In this document: in pieces, positions 37,132-47,780 of the stretch
Layout of the letters: the number at the start of each line of letters is the position of its first letter
How positions within the stretch are numbered: the stretch's first letter is position 1
Assembly (NCBI RefSeq): GCF_012224145.1
Contig: NZ_CP041030.1
Coordinates: 558,001-622,000 of the forward strand
Direction of reading: 5' to 3'
Source: Francisella sp. LA112445
Lineage (GTDB): Bacteria > Pseudomonadota > Gammaproteobacteria > Francisellales > Francisellaceae
Length of the DNA stretch: 64,000 nucleotides
Program-made: the position numbers and the translations under genes
The notes under the pieces: model-generated
Database searches by the model: none
What the model saw: the letters and a program-made list of their open reading frames with translations, nothing else
What the model was told of the DNA's origin: nothing

Positions 37132-38304
37132 ATGATTAAATTTATTTCTATAGAGGTTTTAAAGGATGCTTTTATAAGAGGACTTGATAATTTTATTGAA
37201 GTATATAAATTACAGTTAAATGAAAATTCAGATAATTCTGACGTCAAGAAAACTAATTTGATAAATATACCTGCAAGTGAGGTAGAGTATGCAAATCGTA
37301 TAAAGACTGTTATAAATAGAAACTCAAATTATAGAGATTTTTTTAATATTTTTGGTAAAAAATTACAAAGAATAGCTAAAGAAACCCCCGAAGAGATAGG
37401 TTTTACTAGCAGTTATTTTTTTATTGTTTTAGCGGTGTTTTACTATGCTTCAATAAACTATGATGCTTTAAATACTGCTCAAGATAAAAGAAATTTTGAT
37501 ATGAAAAAGGTAATTAAATCTTATTTTAAGTTATGTACATCAACTATAAATATTGCTAAGAATCTTTATTGGAGTATTGGTGAGGCACTAACTCAAGTAA
37601 ATATTCGTTTGATAGATAATGATAAATTTAATAGTCAATTTGCACATCATTCATATATAAATAGATCGCGACGAATTATATCTTCGAAGGATAATTTATT
37701 TAACCTAAAATCTTATAATATAAAAAATCATAAAGAAACGACAAATTTTATTAATATTGGAGTAGATCAAAGTAGCTTAGTAATAAGCACTTTTTATAAA
37801 TCTAGGGATCTATTGATTAAACTTAACTTAATCAGTAAAGCTATTTTAGCATATAATCTAAGATCCAAAGAGAATAATAATGTTGATAGAAACAAAGTCT
37901 TTGAGGTATTAGATAATAGCCACATTGATCTTTTAAGTTTATTACATCCTCCAGGTCTTATTGATGAGCTAGTTTCAAATATAAGATCATCATTAGTAAA
38001 AATTACTACAAAATCGAAATTCTACTATATGGATAAATATGGTGAAGCAGAATCAATTACATCTATTTTATTAAAAAGTTATATTGATATGATTATTGTA
38101 TTTATCAAGAATCATTATTATAGTATATTTCTCGCTGAAAACTTAAATGAGTCACAAAACTACTGTAAGATAATTAGTGAAGTAATTAAAGACTTTGAAT
38201 CAGTATATCAAAACATATATAAGAAACTACCGAATAAGCACAAGAAAAATAGTTTAGTTTATTATCTTGATATATATATAAATCCTTATACGAGTAATAT
38301 ATAA
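37132..38304 (+). CDS. T6SS-island protein of unknown function, 390 aa
   Basis: I do not recognise this protein. It is 390 aa, mostly helical in character, with no signal peptide; a moderately hydrophobic stretch (SSYFFIVLAVFYYASINY, about residues 91-108) is the only membrane-like segment. A good ribosome site (AAGGAG) precedes the ATG. It is the first gene of the island after tRNA-Leu and carries promoter-motif site 1, so it is probably co-expressed with the secretion genes. Its size is close to that of FPI protein IglI, but I see no residue-level match to claim that. Confidence 0.65.
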   Translation: MIKFISIEVLKDAFIRGLDNFIEVYKLQLNENSDNSDVKKTNLINIPASEVEYANRIKTVINRNSNYRDFFNIFGKKLQRIAKETPEEIGFTSSYFFIVLAVFYYASINYDALNTAQDKRNFDMKKVIKSYFKLCTSTINIAKNLYWSIGEALTQVNIRLIDNDKFNSQFAHHSYINRSRRIISSKDNLFNLKSYNIKNHKETTNFINIGVDQSSLVISTFYKSRDLLIKLNLISKAILAYNLRSKENNNVDRNKVFEVLDNSHIDLLSLLHPPGLIDELVSNIRSSLVKITTKSKFYYMDKYGEAESITSILLKSYIDMIIVFIKNHYYSIFLAENLNESQNYCKIISEVIKDFESVYQNIYKKLPNKHKKNSLVYYLDIYINPYTSNI

Positions 38305-38370
38305 GAAGACTATATCCATTTTAATAGCATTTTATGTTTAAAAATATAAATTGCTCTTTATTTCTATGAA

Positions 38371-38423
38371 GTTACAAAATGTTACATGTTGTAAATATTT
38401 AAGATAACTCGACATATTATTAT
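38371..38423 (+). promoter_or_regulatory. Island promoter motif, site 2 (before tssA-like gene)
   Basis: TTACA at 38372 and 38382 (10-bp phase), third half-site GTAAATATTT from 38391, and -10-like TATTAT at 38418-38423, again 46 nt from the first TTACA. The gene begins at 38470 with AAGGGAG as ribosome site. Confidence 0.7.
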
Positions 38424-38469
38424 TCCTAATAACTAATTTAAAACTAAGTTTAAAAAAGGGAGATAAGAG

Positions 38470-39435
38470 ATGTTTGAGATTATAGACAAAATTGAAACAC
38501 AAGATTGTTATTATAGAGCACAAGTAGATGATTTTGAGCCTATATATCAGGCATTAGAGCGAGAAGAATATCTAAATGTTAGAGATCTTGCTTTAGAGCA
38601 AATTAATAATGGATGTATAGATCCGCGCTATATTATTTATGCTAAGTTCGGAAATTGGTATGAATCTACAAGCTTTGATGTTAGTGCAGAAATTATTTTA
38701 GATTTAATCAAGTTACACCAGTTTTTTTTAGAAAAGTCTGATCAAGGTAAAATTCGCATTAAAGCTTATAACATTATAGTTGAATGGCTGCATACAAGTA
38801 TGTTTACTTATGCTAAGTTTATAAGGCAAAATCATGATATTTATTTTGACGGAGATAGAAAGGTTTTAGGTGATGCTTTTGATAATTATATTTCCTTCGT
38901 TAAAGAAAATTTGCCATCTATTAACATAAGTCAAATTTATCAGCTTAGGGATGTTTGCATGACATTCCAAATTCCCCAAGAAATAGAAGAAAGTAATGAA
39001 GATGAAGATCTTGATGAAGAAAATATTGAACCCTCAAATAATCAAAAAGATTATTTAGAAATATATAATTCAGATTCAAGTTATGAATGGAGTAGATTAT
39101 TACAAAATATAGAGATATATAGAAAGTTAGTTAGCGAGCAATCATGGCTTAAAGCAGCAGTTGTATATCAAGTGATTAGTTCAGCCTTAAAAGAGTTTGA
39201 TCCTGTTAAATATTTTCCTGGGACTTTTTACCCATATTTGAAAGATACTGCAAATGTGTATGAGCATTTAATGCATCAGTTAAGTCTTTCTGAGCACCCT
39301 TTATGGTCAATGTTGTCTCAGATGTTTAATAGCGATCCAGAGAGTTTCTGTAAAGATGATTCACTATCAGATGTTCGAGAAACGTTAATTAAAGAAGTTA
39401 ATAATATAGGTTTAACAGAGCAAGATGCTTACTAA
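38470..39435 (+). CDS. TssA-like T6SS protein
   Basis: 321 aa, soluble, with an acidic linker (EESNEDEDLDEENIEPS, about residues 173-190) between two helical halves. The C-terminal half contains WSRLLQNIEIYRKL and FDPVKYFPGTFYPYL, which resemble the C-terminal FDP-x-x-YFP block of TssA/VasJ-type cap proteins. It lies directly upstream of the hub and TssM genes. The TssA assignment rests on this motif and context only. Confidence 0.5.
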   Translation: MFEIIDKIETQDCYYRAQVDDFEPIYQALEREEYLNVRDLALEQINNGCIDPRYIIYAKFGNWYESTSFDVSAEIILDLIKLHQFFLEKSDQGKIRIKAYNIIVEWLHTSMFTYAKFIRQNHDIYFDGDRKVLGDAFDNYISFVKENLPSINISQIYQLRDVCMTFQIPQEIEESNEDEDLDEENIEPSNNQKDYLEIYNSDSSYEWSRLLQNIEIYRKLVSEQSWLKAAVVYQVISSALKEFDPVKYFPGTFYPYLKDTANVYEHLMHQLSLSEHPLWSMLSQMFNSDPESFCKDDSLSDVRETLIKEVNNIGLTEQDAY

Positions 39436-39450
39436 AAGGTAAGTGCGAAG

Positions 39451-41472
39451 TTGGTGAAGAATATGTATAGTCAATTTAAAAACATATCAGCTACGGACAT
39501 TGATTTTGATGATTTGAAGCCAGATCAGCTAGAAGAGTTAAAGTCTTTATTTAATTACTGCTCTCCAAAGAGTATTGAGGAGCTTAGATTTGCTCAGTTA
39601 TATGATAAGTGGTTTGCAACTAAACAAATAGGCAAGTATTTTGTTAATGGCCGTTTACAGGTTAGTTTGACTCCGTTGAATGATGATTTATCATTAAATA
39701 CTGAAAATATAAAATACTTACATACGAATCAGATCCAAGACTTAAAACTAGACCTTGAGTTATATGGTTTTAATGGTGAGCTTTTATTTAATATTCCATA
39801 TAGTTTTGAAGAAGAAAGTCTATGGAGTGATTTGTCTAATTATCAGAACAAGTTTTTAATAGAGATAAAATATCAAGAAAGCTTAAATGAGCAAACAAAT
39901 CAGCAAAACTGTTGGGCAGTTAAGGGATATGTTGACCTTACTAAAAATAATGCTATAGAGTTAACTGATCAGATAAGTAATATTGATGATTCTGTAGCAC
40001 CTATACACTATTTATCTTGTAGATTATGCTTTGTAGATGCTTTTGCTTTTATCGCGAAGCAGCATTACCCAGTTAAAGTATATCCTCAATCTAGTTATGT
40101 TACGGTATTTGATGATATATTTAAAAGTTTTAATAGCATATTAAATATTGATAATATTTCTATTGCAAAATCAGTTTCTGTTTTGGATAACTCATATAAC
40201 TGGATATGTGTAAATTGTGATTATCCAAAACGTAGCTTCTATGATTTCTTTTTTTATACTCTAAAGCATTATCAATTACAGTTTGTATATAACTATTCAA
40301 GTACAGAACCAAGCTACAGCATAGTTGATTTAGCAGCTCCAAGTAGTAGTGAAAAAACAAGTGTAACATTCTCTACAGAGATAATTAAAAGTATTATAAA
40401 ACAAATAGGAAGCTATAGCTTTAGTAATGTTAATTTAATAAATCATCACTGGATTGATCAGGATACTTCTTCAACTACTAATCTAAATACAGATAATCAG
40501 AGTATATCAGTATCTAAAGATTATATATTTAAATATCCTGTACCTTCATCTCAGCTTGATAGTGCCCAGAATTATTTTACAAATGAAATTAATTATGCAG
40601 AAAAAAAACTAAAAACGATATCTTTTGAATGGTTATGTTTTCCTCAACAGTTTACTGCTCAACCTCAGAGTAAATTTGTTTTACCAGAGCAATACCAACA
40701 AAGTCTACCTCAATATACGGGAGAGATGATGATTTATAGTTCAAAGATATCTTTTAAAAATTATAATAGAATACCTCTATATGCTGGGCAGGCATCAGAG
40801 TATGTAGTTTGTGCGGCTTCAGAAGATATTTCTAGTATAGATTATCAGTTATACCATGGTATTAATATATTTACAGATGTATGTTCGTCTAGTGAGTTAG
40901 TATTATCTTTTCCAAATTATGAGCAATCTGCTCATAATCTAAATATTTATGGTTGGATTGATAGTTTAGTAACTGGAACAGATACTATATATTCTGTTGT
41001 ATCCGCAAATGAGACGGATTCTCAACAGGATATAAATAAGGATTTTACTACTGAAAAAACAGCATTCTTAATGCATGATCATAGTTGTCAGGAGCTTTCT
41101 TATGTGGTTAGGCTACCATCGAATTTAAATGGATCTTCAAGTAGTGCTTATATTACTTTACCTTATTTTATATTAGATGATCATGCCGTTAGACCTTTAC
41201 GTAGAGGTACTCCTGTATCAATTAGTCTAAGCCAAGAAAATGGACATATTAAAAAAATCATGTGGCATAGCATGTTAGACCAAACTTTTGATAAAAATTC
41301 TCAGATTAACAAAATGACATTTGGGGCAAATGATTCAGCAGGGGTAATACATCAAGCTGAGAATCAAAAACTAACAGAAGGTTCTTTAGAGATATTCTCA
41401 GAGACTTCAAATAACAAAACTCAACTTATATCTGATAAAACTCAGATGTCTTTGATTTATAGTGAGGAATAA
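39451..41472 (+). CDS. gp27-like tail-hub protein (PdpA-type half of a split VgrG)
   Basis: 673 aa. The middle part (about residues 185-290: a YLSCRLCFVDAFAFIAK block, then VYPQSSYVTVFDDIFKSF, then WICVNCDYPKRSFYDFFFYTL) follows the order of the gp27-like domain of VgrG (first barrel, helical connector, W-x-C-x-Y plus S-x-x-DF). It contains no gp5-like beta-helix spike; that part appears to be the separate 112-aa protein at 48184. FPI has the same division: PdpA forms the hub below a small VgrG. The start at 39451 (ATG after GTTGGTGAAG) could alternatively be the ATG at 39463. Confidence 0.6.
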   Translation: MVKNMYSQFKNISATDIDFDDLKPDQLEELKSLFNYCSPKSIEELRFAQLYDKWFATKQIGKYFVNGRLQVSLTPLNDDLSLNTENIKYLHTNQIQDLKLDLELYGFNGELLFNIPYSFEEESLWSDLSNYQNKFLIEIKYQESLNEQTNQQNCWAVKGYVDLTKNNAIELTDQISNIDDSVAPIHYLSCRLCFVDAFAFIAKQHYPVKVYPQSSYVTVFDDIFKSFNSILNIDNISIAKSVSVLDNSYNWICVNCDYPKRSFYDFFFYTLKHYQLQFVYNYSSTEPSYSIVDLAAPSSSEKTSVTFSTEIIKSIIKQIGSYSFSNVNLINHHWIDQDTSSTTNLNTDNQSISVSKDYIFKYPVPSSQLDSAQNYFTNEINYAEKKLKTISFEWLCFPQQFTAQPQSKFVLPEQYQQSLPQYTGEMMIYSSKISFKNYNRIPLYAGQASEYVVCAASEDISSIDYQLYHGINIFTDVCSSSELVLSFPNYEQSAHNLNIYGWIDSLVTGTDTIYSVVSANETDSQQDINKDFTTEKTAFLMHDHSCQELSYVVRLPSNLNGSSSSAYITLPYFILDDHAVRPLRRGTPVSISLSQENGHIKKIMWHSMLDQTFDKNSQINKMTFGANDSAGVIHQAENQKLTEGSLEIFSETSNNKTQLISDKTQMSLIYSEE

Positions 41473-41473
41473 G

Positions 41474-44400
41474 ATGAACTTAGCATTTTTAAAACAAACT
41501 AATATTTCGATACTAATCATAGTAGTAGTATTTCTCATGATACTCATTTTAATGGTTAAAATGTATAAGAAACTTATTCAAAGGTCTCTTTTTTATAAGA
41601 AAAAACTTGGTAAGATAAATGGCTTTTTTGCCAAGATATTTAAAATTAATATTCTTAACCAAGAGTACATAGAGTTCTATAGATCATTAAGCTTATGGCA
41701 AAAAATTAAGTTATATTTTGCTAGAAGAAATATTTTGATAGACAATTCTAAAAAAATAGATAGTGAATTTGGAGTATGCTTTGAGTTTAATACGAATCAA
41801 TTAAATTTTTACCTTAACCCTCTAGTTCTATATAAAGCAGAAATAGATGAAGCAAATATTCAAGGTTTGCTTAGTAAAGTTTTTCGAGGACGTATAAATT
41901 TGATTATGATTAATATAAATTTACGGTCACAAAAAAATAACCTAGATAGCTTAGTAGAGCCTATAAGTAGCACTTTTAACTCTATTGCAAAGTACTTATC
42001 AAGTAGTTTTAATTACATAGTAAATATGACAGAGCAAGAAGATAGTAGTATTCATAAGGCCTGGAATGAGTATATACGAATTACAAGTATCAATAATTTT
42101 TGGTTGAGTCAAAAGCCATCTGTATCTTGGTTAGATTCTGTTACAACGAAGTATACAGATAAGCAACTTAATTTGAATGATCAGTCATTTACTACTTCTC
42201 AAATTAGAGATTTATATTGCTTTTTATATAACTGTACTAACCAAGAACACTTTATAAGCTTGCTACAATCAGAAGTAAGTTGTAAGGTGGCAAATTACAA
42301 AGGATTTGGTATTAATCTTTTAAGGAGAAATAGTCCGCTTTATAAAGCTCAAGTTTTTAAAATTTTATCTAGCGAAAAATTTATAAAGAAAGTCAAAAAA
42401 GTTGTTTTCTTTATGCTTATGTTATTTGTAGTTGGAGGCTATATTTATGGATGGTATCAAGTTCAGAGTAATATCAAAAATGTTGTTGAGCAAATAAAAC
42501 TGAGTCCTAAATATAAAAAACCTATAGACGAGATTAATTTAAAAAATTATAAATCAAGTTTAGAAGAAGCTTTTTATAAAAGTTATATAGTTGATTTAGC
42601 ATATCATAATGCTGTGAAAAAAGAACTTGATGTATTTTGGGAAAAATATATATCTAGTAACATAATGTCTGAAACATTATCAAAAACTAGTACTTCAGTA
42701 CAAGGTTTGGCTCTAAATGTTATTCAAAATGAGGTAGCTAATCCAACTACACGAGATTTAGTCTCTAGTAATTTATGGTTATGGTCAAAAGTATCTGGCA
42801 TCCCTCAGAATGTTTTAGCTGTATGGTTGCAACTAAAACATAAAGATTCAAATAATAAAAAAGTATATAAGTTATCTTTTAATAGAGCAGATTATGCTAA
42901 AACTTTCAGATATGTTACAAAATTTACAAGTAATATATTTAATGAAAAGTATCCTCTTACTGTCTCATTAAATAACAAGGTCACAAATCAGGCTTTAGAG
43001 CTAGTATTATTAGACCAAGTATCTAGGGATCATGATTTGGAGTCTCAGATAAATGAAACTAGAATAGGCATTGAGTTATCGGAACCGCAAAGAGTGATTT
43101 TAGATCACTTTATTGTATATTTAGAGTTAAGAGACACTATTTTAGCGATTACAAATACAAAAGGTATTAATGATAGAATTCAAAAATTATCTAGCCTAGA
43201 AGCAAATATTCAAAATATAGTTAAATCTCCATGGGATAAAAAGCTAGCTAGCTTTATGTTACAGAATGTTAGTAATAAGTTTAAATTAAGTTTAGATAAA
43301 TTACCGCAAAAATACTACAGCTATGATTACTATAAAAATAATATAAGACCATTAGACAATGAGTTTGAAAGTATAGCAAATAAGTATAATAAGTTAGGGG
43401 TAAATCTTAATCCTCTTTATGATCAATTTAAGCATTCATTAACTCAATACGAGCAAGGTTATAAAAGTTATTATTATCAACGTTTAGATAATGTTCTTAT
43501 TGTAAACTCTAATGATATTAATACTTTAATATTTCAATTAAAAGAAATTAATGGAACATCAGATTTAATATCTCAACTATTGCTTATTCAAAAAAATGTT
43601 TTGGATACAAAAAGTAAATTTTTATCTCATAGTGGATTTGAAGGGGTTGATAACTTTTACAAAAGTATTAAATCCTATAATAGGCTTATGAATAAGAATA
43701 TCAAGCTTCTGGAGGAAATAAAATCGAATCCTGAAATGTTGATCGATATTTATAAAAATAATAAACATCCATTTGAAAAAACTATGAATCAGTTTTTGAA
43801 ATCTATCAAATTAACTTCAAAGCTTAATAAGCTGATTTCACAAGCTGCAGTAAGTAGTGATAATGTAACAACTAAATTACTCCAGCAGTATATTCAAAAA
43901 TATTGGAATGAAAACTTAGAACCTAAATATAGTAAGGTATTTGACTCTTTTCCATTTAGAGCAAATTCTGCTAATCAAATTACTCCAAAACAACTAACAA
44001 CCATAGTTGGTAAAGAGGGTTCTTTTTGGAAGTCATATTCAAAAATTTCTTCATTAGTAGAAAAGTATAATAGTAATAAGTGGCTTACTGATCAGCAACA
44101 GCAAAAACTTAAAAAAATGCAAGAGTTGAGAAACCTCCTTTGGGATAGTAATGGTAATCCAAAAACTATAGAAGTTACCTTAAGAACTTCTAAGGTTTTA
44201 CCTAGTTATAGCCATACTGAAAGCTCATGGTACTTCTTTAAAGATAAAAAGGTATCTTATTACGATGGTATCTTATCATCTGATAAAAATAGTATTTCAG
44301 ATATTGGTGTAGGGGGAGTTAAGCAGACCTTTAAGATTAATTGGTGGTTAGATAATATCTCATCAATTGCATTAGTAAGCACTAATAATAAAAAGAAAGA

Positions 44401-44560
44401 TCTAACTGCGCAACAGGCTAAACAGGGGTTATGGTCATTTTGGAGATTGCTAGAGTCTGCAGATCAAAAGAATAATAGTTTTACTTGGAGTTTTAATAAT
44501 AATGAAACAAAAGTTTCGTTTTATATTGACTATCCTAGAGTTTGGTTAAATAAAAATTGA
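41474..44560 (+). CDS. tssM: T6SS membrane-complex protein TssM (IcmF/PdpB)
   Basis: 1028 aa from the ATG at 41474 (GAGGAA upstream; an in-frame GTG at 41462 overlaps the previous stop). Transmembrane helix at about residues 10-30 and a second membrane segment at about residues 310-330 (VVFFMLMLFVVGGYIYGW), then a large periplasmic part ending in the beta-rich SSWYFF/SFTWSFNNNETKVSFYIDYPRVW region typical of IcmF C-termini. No clear Walker A is visible in the cytoplasmic part, as in FPI PdpB. Forms the trans-envelope complex with TssJ and TssL. Confidence 0.85.
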   Translation: MNLAFLKQTNISILIIVVVFLMILILMVKMYKKLIQRSLFYKKKLGKINGFFAKIFKINILNQEYIEFYRSLSLWQKIKLYFARRNILIDNSKKIDSEFGVCFEFNTNQLNFYLNPLVLYKAEIDEANIQGLLSKVFRGRINLIMININLRSQKNNLDSLVEPISSTFNSIAKYLSSSFNYIVNMTEQEDSSIHKAWNEYIRITSINNFWLSQKPSVSWLDSVTTKYTDKQLNLNDQSFTTSQIRDLYCFLYNCTNQEHFISLLQSEVSCKVANYKGFGINLLRRNSPLYKAQVFKILSSEKFIKKVKKVVFFMLMLFVVGGYIYGWYQVQSNIKNVVEQIKLSPKYKKPIDEINLKNYKSSLEEAFYKSYIVDLAYHNAVKKELDVFWEKYISSNIMSETLSKTSTSVQGLALNVIQNEVANPTTRDLVSSNLWLWSKVSGIPQNVLAVWLQLKHKDSNNKKVYKLSFNRADYAKTFRYVTKFTSNIFNEKYPLTVSLNNKVTNQALELVLLDQVSRDHDLESQINETRIGIELSEPQRVILDHFIVYLELRDTILAITNTKGINDRIQKLSSLEANIQNIVKSPWDKKLASFMLQNVSNKFKLSLDKLPQKYYSYDYYKNNIRPLDNEFESIANKYNKLGVNLNPLYDQFKHSLTQYEQGYKSYYYQRLDNVLIVNSNDINTLIFQLKEINGTSDLISQLLLIQKNVLDTKSKFLSHSGFEGVDNFYKSIKSYNRLMNKNIKLLEEIKSNPEMLIDIYKNNKHPFEKTMNQFLKSIKLTSKLNKLISQAAVSSDNVTTKLLQQYIQKYWNENLEPKYSKVFDSFPFRANSANQITPKQLTTIVGKEGSFWKSYSKISSLVEKYNSNKWLTDQQQQKLKKMQELRNLLWDSNGNPKTIEVTLRTSKVLPSYSHTESSWYFFKDKKVSYYDGILSSDKNSISDIGVGGVKQTFKINWWLDNISSIALVSTNNKKKDLTAQQAKQGLWSFWRLLESADQKNNSFTWSFNNNETKVSFYIDYPRVWLNKN

Positions 44561-44572
44561 AGTAGGTGATTT

Positions 44573-45973
44573 ATGGATGAATTATCTTTGGGTAGAAATA
44601 TTACTGTAAAAGAGATGATGAGTGCTCTTAATCAGTTACAGTCTCAAGTAGAAAATGATTTTCGAAACTATACTAAGTGTCTTTATTCTTCAAAGGTAAA
44701 AGCACATTTCCCTCATATGTTAACACCAACATTTAAAGGATGTTATGTCAAAATATCTGATTGTTATTTTGAAGATGATAGTAACTATATTGATTTAGAG
44801 CAACAACTTAGTATAAAACTATTAGAACAACAGGAGATTCTATACTCACCAATTTCAACAAGAATATTACCTTTTGATGTTACTAACATTGAATATATAG
44901 ATAATGGTATAGAGCTTTCTTTTAGTTCTAAAACTAAATCTTTTCGCTTACAAGACAATAATTTTAGTTTTTGGTTGCATTCAGATTATATTCCTGTTGA
45001 ACAACTTATTAATATATTTAGAAAGTTAAATAATGCTAGTGAGTTTTATTTGACTATTGATTTAGATGATGGCTCAACTTGTCAGAGAAAAATAGATGTT
45101 ACTTATGGTTATGATTATGTTCAACATTCTAATCATAAGTTTCGCCAAAATTTATCTGATCCAAGATTACAGTTTAGAATTAACGTTAGTCTATTTCAGT
45201 ATTTCTCTCAGAAAATTAACTCTATACGGCTGGCGATAAAAGGCTTTGTTATCGAGGATATGTATAAAGATCAATTAAAGGATTTGTTCCATACAAATAT
45301 AGTACCAGTTGTTAATCAATATCAAACAGTTAGTGCTAGCTTTGTAATGGATGGAGACTATGAGATATATTGGTTAAAGAGTAAAGAGAAAATCAATTCG
45401 GATTTCTTTATACATGAGGTTCTAACGGTATATGCAGACAAGCAACCTTTAGCTCCAATAGATTACAAAGTAATTTATAAAGATGGACAAGTAGGTCTAG
45501 AGTTTAATAGAATTTCACAAGTATTTAATAAAACTATTTTTGCAGATATATATCTTAGTTATCACATTGATCAAGCATTAATGGATAATTATCATAAGGC
45601 AAATATAAAATGGTTAAACCAAAGTATATCTTCATATAAGTTAGATATTAAAAGTCTAATCACAAGTCCTAAAGATGCTTATGATACTGACTTGATTGAA
45701 CCTTTGTTAAAAATACTACGAACTCCATATATTCATAGTTGGAAATTAGAAGATTGGAAAGGTTTGCTAAAATTTACTGATATATCAGCATTAGTAAGAA
45801 TTCAAGCTTGGTTAAATGATGTTTTTATTGATCAACAAGAGCAAATATCTCTTTATTTTAAAAGTGTGCCAGAGAATTATCACGATTGGGTTAGGTTTTA
45901 TCTCAAACAGTTAGAAACTTTCTTACAGAAAAATACTAAACATAATTTTAAGATAAAAGGGAGTTTTCAATGA
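44573..45973 (+). CDS. tssF: T6SS baseplate protein TssF (IglH-like)
   Basis: 466 aa. The N-terminal half has the TssF-type block HFPHMLTPTFKGCYVKI (about residues 46-62) and a beta-rich core; length matches IglH of FPI and is shorter than the ~600-aa canonical TssF. Lies 12 bp after tssM and overlaps the next gene by 4 nt (ATGA). Baseplate wedge subunit around the hub. Assigned on motif and gene order. Confidence 0.65.
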   Translation: MDELSLGRNITVKEMMSALNQLQSQVENDFRNYTKCLYSSKVKAHFPHMLTPTFKGCYVKISDCYFEDDSNYIDLEQQLSIKLLEQQEILYSPISTRILPFDVTNIEYIDNGIELSFSSKTKSFRLQDNNFSFWLHSDYIPVEQLINIFRKLNNASEFYLTIDLDDGSTCQRKIDVTYGYDYVQHSNHKFRQNLSDPRLQFRINVSLFQYFSQKINSIRLAIKGFVIEDMYKDQLKDLFHTNIVPVVNQYQTVSASFVMDGDYEIYWLKSKEKINSDFFIHEVLTVYADKQPLAPIDYKVIYKDGQVGLEFNRISQVFNKTIFADIYLSYHIDQALMDNYHKANIKWLNQSISSYKLDIKSLITSPKDAYDTDLIEPLLKILRTPYIHSWKLEDWKGLLKFTDISALVRIQAWLNDVFIDQQEQISLYFKSVPENYHDWVRFYLKQLETFLQKNTKHNFKIKGSFQ

Positions 45974-46734
45974 TAACTTTTCCACGCAACTATAAGAATT
46001 GTATCAGATATATAAATGAGAATTATCCTGACTATAATAGGCGCTGGCATGTCAATTGGAAACAGGATAATGCTGTATATATTATCAAAAAAGTTATAGT
46101 TGAGAAAAATGAAGTAAATATTTGGATTAATATTTGGTTATTAATAAAGGATACTAAAAACTTAGCGATACTCAAATCATGTCTTGATATTGCCTCAGTT
46201 GAGAGCATTAAGAGTCAAATATTAGACAAATGGCTAACACTATATAATTATGTTCTGTACCCAGAGTTACTAACTTATCAGAATCATATTTATAGAAATG
46301 GGGAGATATTTTTTTCCAAAGATGACTATAGTAACAATATAGTTTCAGTAGTTGAGCAATCTGTTCGTCAGTCATTAGGTAAATATAGAGTCATTGTTGA
46401 CTTAGAGTATATTAACCAAACTAGAGGAAGCCTCTTAGGGTGTACAAAAATAAATCAGCCATTATCGAAGGTACATCAAGATAGATTAACTATTATAACT
46501 GGAAAAATCCTTTTCCGAATGTTAATACAAGAATCTAGAAAAAAGATGATAGAGATCTGTGAGGAAGTATCAAAGAAACTTAATAGTTTGACGGTGGATT
46601 TAAATATTCTCTTTCAAAATATTTTATTAGTAATTGATAACGGTCTAGAGACCCTTACGTTAGGAGAGCCTCTATATAAGAGAAGTTTATCAGGAAGTTT
46701 TGCATATAAGGTTTTAGAAAATGAGAAATTTTAA
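45970..46734 (+). CDS. Candidate T6SS baseplate protein TssG (IglJ-size)
   Basis: 254 aa, translationally coupled to tssF (ATGA overlap). The TssF-TssG pair is usually adjacent, and the length is near that of IglJ. Internal blocks such as SLGKYRVIVDLEYI loosely resemble the TssG LG-x-F-R-L-V-L region. No diagnostic motif is strong enough for a firm name. It overlaps the lipoprotein gene by 14 nt. Confidence 0.45.
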   Translation: MITFPRNYKNCIRYINENYPDYNRRWHVNWKQDNAVYIIKKVIVEKNEVNIWINIWLLIKDTKNLAILKSCLDIASVESIKSQILDKWLTLYNYVLYPELLTYQNHIYRNGEIFFSKDDYSNNIVSVVEQSVRQSLGKYRVIVDLEYINQTRGSLLGCTKINQPLSKVHQDRLTIITGKILFRMLIQESRKKMIEICEEVSKKLNSLTVDLNILFQNILLVIDNGLETLTLGEPLYKRSLSGSFAYKVLENEKF

Positions 46735-47158
46735 TTTAAAAAAAAGTTATTTAAAAATGATTAAGCTATTTTTTATAGCATTATTTTTTTTGATGTTGTC
46801 GAGCTGTGCTCGTTCAACTTTTGACTTAACAGTTAATCCCAATAAGCTAAGTAATAATAGTCAACCTTTTTATGTAATTGTTAAGCAAGAATCTATGTAT
46901 GATTACTTAGATAGTAGTGTTAATAGTGTATATGAAAGTTATTTAAAGAAAGGTAGTAATGATGCTAGCTTTTTAATATACCCTGATAAAGGTAAGCAGA
47001 CTATTCCTATAGGAAAGTCAGACAAAGGAGGGGTGTCTGTTTATTTTCTTTTCCAAAAAGAGTCTAATTCGGGTAATTGGAAGTTTTATATTAATCCCGA
47101 TAATCAAAAAGACAAAACTATAAATATTTCAAAAAATAATGTAATGGAGGTTCTATAA
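46721..47158 (+). CDS. tssJ: T6SS outer-membrane lipoprotein TssJ (IglE-like)
   Basis: 145 aa. A type-II signal peptide is clear: hydrophobic core IKLFFIALFFLMLSSC with lipobox LSSC and Cys29 as the lipidated residue. The mature domain is beta-rich and small, as for TssJ. A later ATG at 46757 would give a shorter but still complete signal peptide. Sits directly before tssL. It anchors the TssM C-terminus to the outer membrane. Confidence 0.8.
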   Translation: MRNFNLKKSYLKMIKLFFIALFFLMLSSCARSTFDLTVNPNKLSNNSQPFYVIVKQESMYDYLDSSVNSVYESYLKKGSNDASFLIYPDKGKQTIPIGKSDKGGVSVYFLFQKESNSGNWKFYINPDNQKDKTINISKNNVMEVL

Positions 47159-47761
47159 ATGTGGAGAACAGTGTTTTATAAGATAATTAATGATATTGAT
47201 AGCTACTCAAGTCAAGATGAAAAAGACTTTTACCAACTTGTAGATCAACTTTATAAAGATATTCTAGATCTACAACTTATATTAGTTGATAAAAATCGTG
47301 AAGAGGGTAAATATAGTCAGTCGCATTTAATCACATTTGCCTTAGCAGCATATTGTGATGAAAGGCTAAATATAATAGCTATATCATCTGGATATGATTA
47401 TGAAATGCTACAAACACGGCTATTTAAAACTTTAGAGGCTGGTAAGCTATATTATCAATATTTAGAATATTTAATATCACAAAAATCACAGGCATATACT
47501 AATATTTATTGGGTATATTATTACTTGCTCAATCATGGATATAAAGGTATGTATGACTCAGATAGCTTTTTTGAGAGAAGTCTTTATCTACGTCAATTAA
47601 AGATTCTAATACTAGATTACACTCCTATGAAAATCTCAGTACCAAAATCTTTAAGAATAAAAAGTCAACTAAGAAAAACAACTTCAAGCATATTAAATCT
47701 AGCTAAGCTAACTCCTATTATTTGCTTGATATGTAGTTATTTGATAATCAATTATTATTAA
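47159..47761 (+). CDS. tssL: T6SS inner-membrane protein TssL (DotU)
   Basis: 200 aa. A cytoplasmic helical domain with the family motif FALAAYCDER (about residues 61-70; TssL usually A-x-D-E) and a single C-terminal membrane anchor (IICLICSYLII, ending 4 residues before the stop). No C-terminal OmpA-like domain. Follows tssJ with 0-nt spacing. Confidence 0.85.
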   Translation: MWRTVFYKIINDIDSYSSQDEKDFYQLVDQLYKDILDLQLILVDKNREEGKYSQSHLITFALAAYCDERLNIIAISSGYDYEMLQTRLFKTLEAGKLYYQYLEYLISQKSQAYTNIYWVYYYLLNHGYKGMYDSDSFFERSLYLRQLKILILDYTPMKISVPKSLRIKSQLRKTTSSILNLAKLTPIICLICSYLIINYY

Positions 47762-47780
47762 TAATAAAGGGGGGAACATT